Below are positions 24,156-35,584 of a stretch of DNA of 64,000 nucleotides, in pieces. Within the stretch, counting starts at the first letter, position 1. The number at the start of each line of letters is the position of its first letter. The stretch spans positions 7,688,001 through 7,752,000 of the forward strand of contig JAKZAP010000005.1 of assembly GCA_023053575.1 (NCBI GenBank), written 5' to 3'. The notes below the pieces were generated by a model. It was not told where the DNA came from, did not search any database, and saw only the letters and a program-made list of their open reading frames with translations. The DNA comes from Branchinecta lynchi. Lineage: Eukaryota; Arthropoda; Branchiopoda; Anostraca; Branchinectidae. Position numbers and translations under genes: made by a program.

Positions 24156-24621
24156 CAAAATTTCGCCTGTGGCACATTTCAAGGTATTCCCTAGAGGAAC
24201 GGTGTGTCATTTACTTGGCGATTAGGCTTGGAACCTTTTAGATTTGAAACACATTAAAGGCTGGCTAGAATCTTTCTAGACAAAGGCAGATTAAACAAAA
24301 TTCGCCTGCGGCGCTTGTCCAGGGTGCAGGCGTTGAAAGCTATCCTCTTATGCGAAAGTTGAAGTGTAAAGCTGAGGCTATGAAGGTATGTATACACAAA
24401 ATTTGATTAAAAGGGTAATTTCAGCTGATGCATTGCAGCTAGTTTTACACCGGGGATCTATTATTTGTTGGTGGGGAATGTGTGCCATTGCCGCATAGTC
24501 GTAACAGTTACGTTTTTGTTGGTACCTGCGAGTCGTATATTACGATCCATGAGTCGTTGAAATGAGGGGTCTCACCCCCCCCCCCCTGGCCTGAGTGGTT
24601 CGGGCCACCCCTGCTCTTGGA

Positions 24622-25365
24622 TTCGCTTTCCGAAAAGCAAAGCGAGAATCCGCCGAGCGCAAGAACAAGCAAAAAGTCGCTGAGCATCAGTAGCACCTTT
24701 ACAACTTCTCGCTGACTTGCCGAAATCATTTTCCACTCGCGAAGCGGATTTGATTTCCAAGTGCTGGCGGGAGCTAGCGGAGCGCAAGAAGAGCTTTGGA
24801 AAGCGAAGCGAATTTTAGCTGAAGTCGCAAGAACAGCTGGCGCATAAGCTCGCGGAGCTTTCCAGACCGCCAGAATCTCCCTTAAGCGTTAAAGGGATGA
24901 TAAATTTTACAAGTCAGACTGAGCGTTAACGGGATGATACATTTTTCTTAAGATTTAGTTCTTCTTTTATTTGAGAAAGGAGAATTACTTCAGGTTCTGA
25001 GCAGTCGATCACTGTTTCGGATCTCTTTCGTGGAATCTGGTTGACTTTATCCGTGTCCGATCATCATCACTCCTTATAGCAAGTCATATATGCTGCGTGA
25101 CGTGACCATAAAAAACAGAATACTTCCACGAAAAATGACGACTGATTGACATGTAGATTCTCATTGTGTGGAATTCAAAAGGAAAATCAAGTCTTGAATA
25201 CAACAATAGAGGGAATAGCAATAGAAGAATAATGCCTTATCTGTCTTCGAACTTTAAAGTTTTGCTCTGGCAAACCTGGTTTCCGAACTTTTTGGATGTA
25301 GATCAGAAAGTTTCAGTGCAACTAGAATTTCCGTCAGCTTTATTTTTTGCGGAACTTAAACATAG
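24622..25365. other. Intron 1 sequence, nothing recognised
   Basis: 24622-24870 is rich in GCGAAGCG/AGCGGAGC-like short motifs on both strands. The remainder shows no structure I can support. Confidence 0.4.
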
Positions 25366-26215
25366 ATCTTCTCAGCTACGAGCCTATATATGTGGTACTT
25401 GCATCGCACGGGTAAGGTAAAGTAAGTGACGAAGTCGCAAAGTACCTCCTTCCAACTCCCCCACCGTCGCCGTGTACGGTTCTGACCTAGAAATGGAAAA
25501 TCTAATTCTAGAGCATTTTAATGTGCCATCCGTTAAGTCTCACATTAATCGGATATGGCCGGGACCCCGAACGGATCATAATGAACTTACCGTCCAGCCT
25601 CACTTCTAAGATATCTGCTCGTACCACCCATCAAGCTTCACTCGAACTTGAGCATTTCCGGAAATATCTACCTCTCCCATTCCAACTCGACCTATCGAGA
25701 TCGAAGCCGGCTGGGACGAAAAAAGATCTTCTTGGCAAAAGAACATTCTACCGAACAATGTCCCTCAATTTCCATCCAAATTATTCTCTTTTGCACTCAT
25801 TTGGCCCCTTGGCCCGCCACAAAGTTTCCCTAACTCTCCTAAACGTGACGGGATAACAGTTTGAACCCATAAATATGGATATCTAGATAATCTTCTCGTT
25901 AAAACGAGATACCACTAAGTTTCACTCGAAACTAAGAATTTCCTGGAAATGTTAGGAAGACCTTAGACCAGGCCCGTATCCAGGAATTTATTTTGGGTGG
26001 GGGGGGGGTGCCTTTCAGGGGGGGGGTTGCCTTTCTGGTCGCACAAAAAAGACATAGATCAGAGGATAAAGCCTATACAAATGAGTATTTTTGTATGTTT
26101 CGGGGGGGGGGGGGGGGGGTCAACCCCCTAACCCCCCTCTGGATACGGCCTTGCCGTAGACCCCTTAACTCTCTCAGTGATTACTTCCTTGATTATTTGT
26201 CCGTGAACTAGTACA
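25366..26215 (-). mobile_element. Family B fragment, reverse orientation, carrying a MITE
   Basis: It starts with CAGCTACGAGCCTATATATG then TGGTACTTGC, a diverged reverse of the family B 3' end. C-rich units follow (CACTCGAACTTGAGCATTTC) to about 25960. It is then interrupted by the MITE 25969-26153. The right limit is approximate. Confidence 0.55.
25969..26153. mobile_element. hAT MITE, 185 bp, TSD CCTTAGAC/CCGTAGAC
   Basis: The left end is CAGGCCCGTATCCAGGAATT; the right end reversed is CAAGGCCGTATCCAGAGGGG. The 8-bp flanks 25961-25968 and 26154-26161 differ at one base. G-runs (up to 18) lie inside both ends, on the + strand. Confidence 0.8.
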
Positions 26216-26644
26216 GACATCATAGATAAATAGATAAATCTTTTTATTCACCAAAAACATCATGGCGCACGCCAAATTTGTTTGGTATAGTCATGGATAA
26301 CCCATTAGCACCATTATTACAACAATAGCTATGCACAGCTTAATTATATCACCATATGTCGTAATCTAAGGCCTTCTGCTTGGAAACAGAAACCAAGGTT
26401 TTTGTATTAATTACTGCGTGTTAAAGGATGGGGGAGGGGGCATTTCTTTTCTTCTGTCTTTCCTTTTCAATTGTTTGGAGCTAGGGACTTCAACTTGTAA
26501 TGAACTCGTATTAGCCTAAGGGTTTCGGTTGTGTGTTTTGTCTTACTTGTTTGTTTTTTGTTATGTAAAGTCATAGTCCAGTTGGATAATCGATGAAATG
26601 TTATGTTTGCGACCCCAGTCTAATCTCTATCTTATTTTTCCTGA
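26216..26644. other. Intron 1, possible LINE 3' untranslated remnant
   Basis: Apart from T-rich text around 26440-26600 resembling the 3' untranslated part of the LINE at 37.7 kb (CTTTCCTTTTCAATTGTTTG), nothing was recognised. Confidence 0.35.
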
Positions 26645-29198
26645 CACAAATCTGCTTTCTTTTCTGGGTTCTATCACCTCCATCAAGGCGATACAGGATT
26701 TTGGGGACCTTCCTGTGCTCAGGAGAAATAAATTTCGATCAAAACAGAAAACAAATGAATATACACAAAGCAAGAACAATTTTTTTTTACAAGACGGTGC
26801 ATAAAATTAATTATTAATTTTGCTAATGGGTCGAAATCTCATTTACTCTACATTTTACTCTTATTAGAAAACAGAACCGTGCGACTGGAGGCTAATAATA
26901 GAATTTATTTACGCTAATGTTTACAGGAAATAAAACGGAACTCAAAGGACCTGTCTTACCTATAATACAAACGCAACCTACTTCCATAATCACTCCATCT
27001 GTTTCTAAACCCGGAGACCCCAATTTCGCACGGTACATTCTGACCCCTCTGACAAAACCACACTGATTTTCTCAATTGCCGTCTTGTGCCACCTTCAATG
27101 TGTCGAACGATTGTCTGCGAGAAGTTTTTCCATCAGAAAAACTGGTTCTGGAAATTGTTTCCCTGTTTTTGCAGTAAGTCAACGGGTCTCGGAAAAGGCT
27201 TAAAACAGCCCAGAGTGTGGGTTATTTGTTGAAAGCAAAGCCTAGTCTTAAAGTATTCAAATATTTTAAAATAATGTAAGTTGAAGAGTAAATAGTGAGA
27301 GGGGTCCTTTAAGGTTTTTCGGAGCGCTGGTGCTCTAGAAAACTGACAACTGAGAGTGCGAGAAATAAGAAAAAGCTATTAGGTTGACCATTCAGATCTA
27401 CTTTAAAGAAGATGGAACACCGTCCACGTGTCGGATTCTTGGTCAACCTGAATTTAACCATACAGAACATCTGCGATTCCAGCAGAATCAAGTCCTTCTC
27501 TTGAATTGATGATGATGATGATTTTATTAACGCACTTAAGGAGAGGAAATAGTGCAGTTTAGACAAAAAAAGAGGAAAAAATACACTGAGCTTTCAATAA
27601 TGTAGTAAATGCACGAAATAAAAAAATAAACATTTAAAAGAAGAAAAGAGAAGGGACTAATCGGGTCTAAAAAAATCTTCTTCCTAGATGGAGTGCGGAG
27701 AAAATGGTCAAGGGCAGAAACATGAAGGTCCTGGGCAATTGAAGAAAACTCTGCACAAGGGTCAGAGGGCAAAAAAGTTGCAGTTATACGGGAATTCCTA
27801 TAACGTCGAGGAAGGTACAAGAGAAATTTACAATACTTGAAATAATAAGTTCTGATACGTTTTAAATCTTTTAGCCTCAGAATACCAAACATTCCGGAAA
27901 GGTTGCAGACAGAGGGAGAACAAAAACTATTATATAAACTACCAAGCGCTTTTCTGTTATACCTTCCTCTATTTGGAACTAATTTTCAATATCCCATGAA
28001 GGGAATCGTGAACAGCCAAAACAGCGTTATCGCAAATTTTTGTTTAGAGACTATGCTATGATCATGCCAAGCCATTTTACGGTAGGGGAATTGGGGAGTT
28101 TTTCATTTTGAAAAGAAATACTGGAATCTTTTGGGCTGTTGAATTTAAGATACTGACATTTAGAAATGTTAATAGAAAGGCCAATTTGAGAAAGACCCTG
28201 ACAAATCGTTTTTATGTTAGATTCTAACCCACCTTTAGTTAGACTGATTAATAGAATGTCGTCTGCATAAGATATGTAATTAATACTTAGGTCTCCAAGA
28301 AAAAATGTTGGCAATAGACCTGAGAGGTATTCATAAACGCCACTTTTAAAAACAAAAGGACAAAAACAAAAACAACTCCTGTGGTACCCCTTGCTCACAG
28401 GAAAGGATTCCGAAACCGCCCCTGACCATTTCGCCCGAACAATCGCGTTACGGTACCAAAACCTTAAAATAGAAACAATGGATTCTGGAAATTGATTTTT
28501 CTGCAGGAGTCAAGGGATTTTAGGATTGCTGAATTTGCACTGTGGTCAGAGGACCCGGATGTCATACAGCGTCTTCATACAGCGCTGTTTCTGGACGATC
28601 AACTTTCCCATTTGAATTTTCTTCGAAATCCGTTAGACACGCACAGCTACCAAAAAGTAGATGGTGCTCTTTGTGCTTCGCGTTTGACATACAGAACTGA
28701 TTTGGTGAAATTAACAACAAACTGGGCTTGCAGCGTCCTTCCAGGAGCAGACAAAAAATTACCGTGCAAAGGGAACAAGACCAAAGGTTTCGATGGGACC
28801 CCAAAAATCTAACATTTGATTCAAACAATTGGGTCATGTCTTCGTCATTCAGTCTTCGTCAGACTCATTGAATATTTTACTGTTCAAATAAAGTTCAAAA
28901 ACGGGTTCAGCGTGTCTCCTTGCCCCGATACCGAATCTCTAGTCGATTTCAGTAACAACTTTGAGCTTCAACCAAATTTCCAGTTTCAGCCGAATTCGTG
29001 ATAAACCATTTGTCCAGTAAGAAAACTAAGTTCAGGTATGCATTCAGCGGACTTCCTTACCCCCTCAATAAACATCTTATTAGCTGATGTTTTTACCGTA
29101 AATTCGAAACCCCTCCTCTGCCTCTAAAGATAGGACTAAAGGACTCATCTGCGAAATTGACCTATACTTTCCAGTGAATCCTCATTGAACACCATCCT
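26645..29198. repeat. Left arm of a large inverted repeat
   Basis: The reverse complement of this stretch matches 30906-32455 across its length, from CACAAATCTGCTTTCTTTTC at the outer end to CAGTGAATCCTCATTGAAC near the inner end. Without the LINE at 27511-28489 the arm is about 1575 bp, against 1550 bp in the other arm. The frames at 27309-27566 and 28492-28812 recur mirrored at 31573-31791 and 31382-31594; no known protein was recognised. The inner part includes family A sequence. Confidence 0.9.
27511..28489 (-). mobile_element. LINE insertion with 7-bp TSD AATTGAT
   Basis: A 979-bp 5'-truncated LINE. The minus strand encodes the RT catalytic box ISYADDILLIS (frame 28398-28051), a broken GVPQ box just before it and the C-terminal stretch YFKYCKFLLYLPRRYR (frame 27892-27536). 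The 3' tail on minus is (ATC)n. It is flanked by AATTGAT at 27504-27510 and 28490-28496, and the other arm of the inverted repeat carries the uninterrupted site near 31585-31607. Confidence 0.9.
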
Positions 29199-29822
29199 CG
29201 CTTTTGAACAACATATTTCCTCGTTTTAAAATTATATATCAACCCCTTCGAGATTTGATTACACTAGATCTCCCCTCGACGTCCATAGAATAAACAAACG
29301 AATGAATGAATAAAATATTTATTAAAAAGAATATAATCATCAATGCCCAGAGGCGGACCTGTAAGGGACTAATTACCCTCAGTCTTCATCCACGCGCAGA
29401 GATATACTGGTCTGAAAATAAAAGGGTAGGGACTGCTATAACCGAAATTTGTCGACAAATTTTGTGTCCGGTTTTCGCTGAATTCCAGGTGAACTACTTG
29501 TCCGGCGAGAAAATAATTTTCCTAATTGGATTCAGCAAGTCTCTTTCCCTCTGATCAACTACAAGAGCCTTTAAAAAATATTTTGTTGTGCCCTTTAGTT
29601 TGAACCCCTCATCCACCATTAAATATAGGGCTACAAATCCCATCTACGAACTCGACCTTTCCTTTGACCCAAAGGATCCTCCCACCAAGTTTGATCAATA
29701 TCTCACTCGCTTCGAGAGTTGTCGTACTTACAGACGGACAGACAGACGCGACCGACAGACGGACAACTTTTGCGATGTCATAGGTATCCCTCCACTTACG
29801 TTTTGGGATCCCCAAAAATAAC
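28780..29822 (-). mobile_element. Family A element, reverse orientation
   Basis: It opens CAAGACCAAAGGTTTCGATG then GGGACCCC, followed by CATTTGATTCAAACAATTGG, internal units with CTACTTGTCCGGCGAGAAAA, a GACAGACGGAC microsatellite and CCACTTACGTTTTGGGATCC. About 1.04 kb. Its first 400 bp also form the inner part of the inverted-repeat arm. Confidence 0.75.
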
Positions 29823-29887
29823 TGGAATGCATGGTTTTTATTTTCTATTTTCGTAAAACAAAAATAATGGAGTATCCGACAAAAGAA

Positions 29888-30830
29888 ACAAGACCAAAAG
29901 TTTCGATGATATCCCAAAAATCTAATATTTGCTTCAAACAATCGGGTCATGTCTTCATTCAGTCTTCGTCAGATTGCTTGAAGATTTTTAGTGTTAAAAT
30001 AAAGTTCAAAAATGGATTGCATATCTCGTTGCCCCGATATTGAATCTCTAATCAATTTCAACCAAATTTCCAGTTTCAGCCGAATTCATGATCGACCATT
30101 TGTCCAGCAAGAAAGCTTAGTTCAGATGTGGATTCAGCGGACATCCTTAACCCCTCAATGAATATCTCATTAGCTTATAAAACATACCTGTTTTTACCGT
30201 AAATTCGAAACCCCTCCTCTGCCTCTAAAGATAGGACTAAAGGACCCATCTACGAACTTGGCCTATACTTTACCAGTCAATCCTCATTGAACAACATCCT
30301 CGCTTGAACAACATATTTTCTCGTTTGAACATTATTTATCAACCCCTTCGACCTTCCATTACACTAGATTTCTCCGACGTCCGTAGAATAAACAAATGGA
30401 TGTCGTCATCCACGCACAGAGCTATACTGGTTTGAGAATAAAGGGGTAGGGACTACTATAGCCGGAAATTGGTTGACACATTTTGTGTCCGGTTTCGCCG
30501 GATTCCGGGTGAACTACTTGTCCGACAAGAAAATAATTTTCATACTCGGATTCAGCATGTCTCCTTACCTCTAAATGAACTATCTCAGTAGCTTTTAAAA
30601 AATATTTGTTTTTGCCCCTTAATTTGAAACCCCTCCCCTACCCTTAAATATAAGGCTACAGAGCCCCTCTACGAACTCGACCTTTCCCTTGACTCAAAGG
30701 ATCCTCCCACCAAGTTTGATGTAAAAAATATCTCATTCCCTTCGAGAGTTATCTTGCTTACAGACGGATAGACGGAAAACTTTTGCGATGTCATAGGTAT
30801 CCCCACACTTACGTTTTGAGATCCCAAAAA
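29888..30830 (-). mobile_element. Family A element, reverse orientation, second direct copy
   Basis: It starts ACAAGACCAAAAGTTTCGAT and ends ACTTACGTTTTGAGATCCC. It follows the same order as the copy at 28780, giving two direct copies in the loop of the large inverted repeat. Confidence 0.75.
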
Positions 30831-30905
30831 TAAAGAAAAGGAGAAGAATAGGTTAGATGATAATAAACTATTACGCTTCAGACGAATGGAAAAGACCGTG
30901 GTGGT

Positions 30906-32455
30906 TCAATGAGGATTCACTGGTAAAATATGTCCTTTAGTCCTATCTTTAGAGGAAGAGGAGGGATTTCGAATTTACGGTAAAATGATGTATGTTTTAT
31001 GAGCTAATAAGATATTTATTGAGGGGGTAAGGAAGTCCGCTGAATCCATACCTGAACTTAGTTTTCTTGCTGGACAAATGGTTGATCACGAATTCGGCTG
31101 AAACTAGAAATTTGGTTGAAGCTCAAAGTTGTTTCTGAAATCGATTAGAGATTCGGTATTGGGGCAAGGAGACACGCTGAACCCGTTTTTGAACTTTATT
31201 TGAACAGTAAAATATTCAAGGAATCTGACGAAGACTGAATGGCTAAGACATGACCCAATTGTTTGAATCAAATGTTAGATTTTGGGGTCCCAGCGAAAAC
31301 TTTGGTCTTGTTCCTCTTGCACGGTAACGTTTTGTCTGCTCCTGGAAGGACGCTGCAAGCCCAGTTTGTTGTCAATTTCACCTAATCAGTTATGTATGTC
31401 AAACGCGAAGCACAAAGAACACCATTTACTTTTTGGTAGCTGTGCGTGTCTACCGGATTTCGAGGAAACTTAAAATGGGAAAGTTGATCGTCCAGAAACA
31501 GCGCTGTATGAAGGCGCTGGTGAACATCCGGGTACTCCAACCACAGTGCAAATTCAGCAATCCTAAAATCCCTTGACTCCTGCAGAAAAATCAATTCAAG
31601 AGAAGGAGTGGATTCTGCTGGAATCGCAGATTTTCTGTATGGTTAAATTCAGGTTGACCAAGAATCCGACACGTAGACGGTGTTCCATCTTCTTTAAAGT
31701 AGATCTGAATGGTCAACCTAATAGCTTTTTCTTATTTCTCGCACTCTCAGTTGTCAGTTTTCTAGAGCACCAGCGCTCCGGAAAACCTTAAAGGACCCCT
31801 CTCACTATTTACTCTTCAACTTACATTATTTTAAAATATTTGAATACTTTAAGACTAGGCTTTGCTTTCAACAAATAACCCACACTCTGGGCTGTTTTAA
31901 GCCTTCCCCGAGACCCGTTGACTTACTGCAAAAACAGGGAACAATTTCCAGAACCCAGAAAAACTTCTCACAGACAACCGTCGACAGAGTGATACACATC
32001 GAAGGTGGCACAAGACGGCAAGTAAGAAAATCAGTGTGGCTTTGTCAGAGGGGTCAGAATGTACCGTACGAAATTGGGGTCTCCGGGTTTAGAAACAGAT
32101 GGAGTGATTATGGAAGTAGGCTGCGTTTGTATTATAGGTAAGACAGGTCCTCTGAGTTCCGTTTTATATCCTGTAAAAATTAGCGTAAATAAATTGTATT
32201 ATTAGCCTCCAGTCATACGGGTCTGTTTTCTAATAAGAGTAAAATGTATAGTAAATGAGATTTCGACCCATTAGCAAAATTAATCATTAATTGTATGCAC
32301 CGCCTTGTAAAAAAATTTGTTCTTGCGAAGATTTTGTGTATCTTCATTTGTTTTCTGTTGATCAAAATCTGTTTCTCCTGAGCACAGGAAGGTCCTCAAA
32401 ATCCTGTATCACCTGGATGGAGGTCATAGAACCCAGAAAAGAAAGCAGATTTGTG
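30906..32455. repeat. Right arm of a large inverted repeat
   Basis: Mirror of 26645-29198 without the LINE. It begins GGTTCAATGAGGATTCACTG and ends GAAAGCAGATTTGTG. It includes a family A right end in + orientation (AACTTTGGTCTTGTTCC near 31300). Arm divergence is visible but modest. Confidence 0.9.
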
Positions 32456-32880
32456 CGTTTTTTCTTCTTTCTATTTCATATACTCCAACGTTGTCTCTTT
32501 CCTGTACGATGGGTGAAAAATAAACATTACATTTAGCATTACCGAGGCTGGGGCTCTGGGTAGAAATTACCAGTGTATATTGTTAAAAATTACAATATTG
32601 CATTAGTAACGGTTTAAACGACAAAGGAACTTTCCAAAAATCAATAAAGTACAAAGTCTTGTCCTCTGGCCCATTCGAAAAAATCAGATGAAAGGGAATC
32701 CACTTAAAACATGGTATAGTTTATTTCTCTGTCTTGCTATTTTTCTGCTTCTTTCCTTATTTTTGTTTGTGTGTTGTGTTCACATACGGCGTGTTAGAAC
32801 CAAATATCATCATTAATTCTTGACAGTGTGTATTTGTTCATTCTTACCTACCTTATTATTGTTACTATGTTCATTTCTAG
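32456..32880. other. End of intron 1 with acceptor
   Basis: No repeat was recognised. A pyrimidine-rich tract ends in TTCATTTCTAG at 32880, the acceptor of the next channel exon. Confidence 0.6.
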
Positions 32881-32963
32881 ATTGACTCTCATCCTTTCAT
32901 GTGCCATGAATTTCAAGTCATATCCACACGACAGTCAGCAGTGTGCAATCCAAGTGGAAAGCC
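32881..32963 (+). CDS. pHCl: Chloride channel subunit exon with the Cys-loop
   Basis: The 83-nt exon supplies the last base of the split Lys codon, then 27 codons and one base. It holds the signature Cys-loop: two cysteines exactly 13 residues apart (C-AMNFKSYPHDSQQ-C), with the conserved FxxYPxD core. This disulfide loop lies at the membrane face of the extracellular domain and couples ligand binding to the pore. 83 nt is the conserved size of the corresponding exon in many GABA-A and glycine receptor genes. The acceptor is TTTCTAG and the donor C|gtaagt; the phase matches both neighbours. The exon is too short to stand out by open-frame length. Confidence 0.92.
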
Positions 32964-34340
32964 GTAAGTAATCTCATTTGCAATTTCTCAAGTTTTTGAT
33001 TTTTAGTCGTTCTTTTATTTTGCAAGATAGACTGGATGCGAATTGGTAAAATGTCTAATGCAGGGGGGACTTTAGTTTAAGAGAAATAGACAGAATATAG
33101 GGGCATTAGCTATCTTGCTGAAAGAAGCATTTGATTTGCTTCTGGATCCTGGTTGGGGCTTTGGGGGAGTCATGTTTATTGCTACTTTTGCTAAGATATT
33201 AGGATAAAGTTAGGAAAAGACCTTGGTAAGTAAATCTGTTAGAATTATTTAGCTGTATTGGGTAATCTGCTTGATTGGTGAGGGGATACAGAACAGTAGC
33301 AGTCAGTGGGGTCAGCCGAGTTTGTAGTTCAGGCACTGATACGAAGTGTTTTTGCTATACCATTTTTCTTAGTTGGGAAAAGTAGCTAGCGAAGACAAGT
33401 AAAATTATCCTTCATTCGCTCGGTCCACAGATTAGTAACATTTACTTCAATATTCTAACAGAACATTCTATTTAAATCTGTGCCGGCTATTTCTTTTCTG
33501 CTTCGGTCTTGTCCCCTTTCGCTCCTTGTCAAGAACTGAACCCAAAATGTAACGGTAGAGCAACACGGTGAGTTCCACCATTACTAGACTTTCCTCCAAT
33601 CTGTGCTTTGAATTGCTATATTTTCTTCCCTCCTTACATATTTAAAAAAAATTATTTGAGAAATAGCCTTTTTTAATAAAGAGTTCATTTGAATTCATGC
33701 TTTCCAGCTCGCGCTGTGAAGTCGCCGTCGAAACGAAACTGTCACGTATACGCCACGAGATCCAATTAAATTTGAATACCGAAGATCCTGCAATAACAAT
33801 AACTGTAATCATTAGTGGACCAACTGTTACTTTATTTTCTCATCATCTGATTTTTTAAACAATAAACCTAAGACTAAAGCTGTAAAGCCATGAACGTGTC
33901 AACCCATCATAGTCATGAATTTGAAGTACGTTCATAACGACTTTAACCTGACGCGCAACGCAAATTTAACCCGAAGCGCAGGAAATATAGAGACCTTGAA
34001 AACTTCCACACGCCCCTGTTCAACGTTGTGGCGAGGGGGTTGGATAGGCCCGTACATCAGCGACACTAATTTGATAGCCTCGGTATACAAAAAAGTCACT
34101 GGTCAACTGCCATCTGGCTAATAGAAAATACACAATAAGCAAAGCAAAGCATTCGCAACCAGGTAAGTGCAGCACGCCACAAGTAAACAGGTCTTACCAC
34201 AATTCATTATGTTGTCTGGTGTCCCCCTCAAGAAAGACTTCGGACCCCCATGTAGGTCCAAAGTATAACGACCAACAAAAGTAATGATATAATTCTCGGA
34301 ATTTTCAAGTTGCCTGCAACTTCAATCCTTGGAATCGTGA
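32964..34340. other. Start of intron 2, nothing recognised
   Basis: Apparently single-copy intronic sequence. No reverse transcriptase, terminal repeat or tandem array was seen. Confidence 0.45.
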
Positions 34341-34344
34341 AAGG

Positions 34345-34740
34345 ATACTACAATAAGGGACAATGTTTACTAGTATGACGTCTACTGTTAATGGCCGTCG
34401 GAACTTGTACTTTTTGGATTTCCCTAGAGTCTGGAATGTCACTTTTCTGGATTGTGCACTTTTCTGGATTGTGCAGGGACAGGCTTATAAACAATAATAA
34501 AGCATGTATGAAGACCAGGCTATTTTCCAGAGCTTTATCAACAAAACTTAAAAGATGGTGCACTGCATGGCTAGTGGAATGTTTACTTCTGAAACCGAAT
34601 TGACAATCATACAGTATTTCCTTTGAATCCAGGTAATTATACAATCTCCGATAAATAGCTTTTTCATACATTTTACTAAATATAGGTAAAATCGAAATTG
34701 GCCTTATGGAAGAATGGGGTCATTCAAATGAGGAAATAGT
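34345..34740 (-). mobile_element. LINE reverse transcriptase fragment
   Basis: The minus frame 34671-34348 encodes YEKAIYRRLYNYLDSKEI, QFGFRSKHSTSHAVHHLL and FVDKALENS, the fingers/palm start of an RT. The frame then breaks. A broken RPIS-type stretch precedes it (about 34680-34720). It is the same family as the + copy at 35.6-37.9 kb, so the two lie inverted about 1 kb apart. Confidence 0.75.
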
Positions 34741-35584
34741 CGAATTCTCTTCATACTGATCTTTGATTCATACGTGGACATTTTGGAGAGGGTTTCCGTA
34801 GAGATCTCTAAGGATCCTTGAGGGACTAGGTGGGCACATGTTTAAAGGACGTCTGAATGAAGAATACCAACTATCATCCCTATCTGTATGGCTTCCGTTA
34901 GCATTGCCAGCAGAAAACACAATCCAAATACGAAATAGTGTTTCCAAGCTATGATTTTTGCTCCATTTTGCATTTGTCCTTATTTCAGTACCGAACAATT
35001 TAAGAAATGAGCAAATGTCTCCAATCAACCCTTCTTCTGGAATATTTTTTAACCAGTTAAGCCCAAACGTATATCTAGAAGAAATTCCAAAACGATCCGG
35101 CAAGCGCCGTACAAGATTTGAATGAATTGCGCTTATTGTCTTGGAGTCTGCATGTGCAGACCTCCGGAAACCAACATCCCTATTTTAAAAACGTGACGCT
35201 CAGGAGAAGAATGCTCTCCGTGGCCATGTCTGTAAATGTATTCTCCATTGTGTGTTCAAGTAAGGTTTCATTGTTCAGGTGTCGTTTAAACCGGCGGTTT
35301 TTGTTGGCAGACTTTTTTTTACACGGAGACATTTTTCGATTCATGTTGTTACACGGACATTAGAATCCGAAAATGGGCATTACAACTATTTTATTGTTCT
35401 GAAATTTTTTTAAGGCAAAAATGTATGTGGACGTTCTCAGACGGGGACATTATTGGATGCGGACTTTTTTTTTCAGACGGAGGTTCTTAGACAGGGACAT
35501 ACTGATTCCTGCAAACCAAGCTAGACTGCGGATCATTTTTGACCACGCTAAACTGATACGTCAGCTGAGATTTAACCCTTCAAT
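34741..35584. other. Intron 2 spacer between inverted LINE pieces
   Basis: A minus frame of 111 codons (35103-34768) has no similarity I recognise. Around 35250-35500 several ACGGAGACATTTTT/ACGGGGACATTATT-like short motifs recur, a weak minisatellite. Confidence 0.35.

Larger units (their letters stand above)
22157..24613. mobile_element. Non-autonomous hAT element, 8-bp TSD CTCTTGGA
   Basis: The left terminus is CAGGGGTGGCCAGAAGAGG and the right reversed is CAGGGGTGGCCCGAACCAC. Identical CTCTTGGA copies flank it at 22149-22156 and 24614-24621. The 2457-bp body has no transposase frame. It contains a nested smaller hAT MITE (22870-23279), a short tandem near 22222-22283 (AAGTCGTATCAGTCGTTTAT twice), a tandem pair (23700-24155) and text shared in reverse with the 10268 element. 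Confidence 0.88.

Noticed and set aside
22157..24613. Possible hAT transposase gene
   Set aside because: No long frame or hAT dimerisation/DDE motif is visible; the element is non-autonomous.
28492..28812. 107-codon frame conserved in both arms of the inverted repeat as a gene
   Set aside because: The mirrored frame is shorter, differs by non-conservative changes and stops; similarity is explained by the duplication.
34768..35103. 111-codon minus frame as a gene
   Set aside because: No similarity recognised, and it sits between inverted LINE fragments; length alone is not enough.
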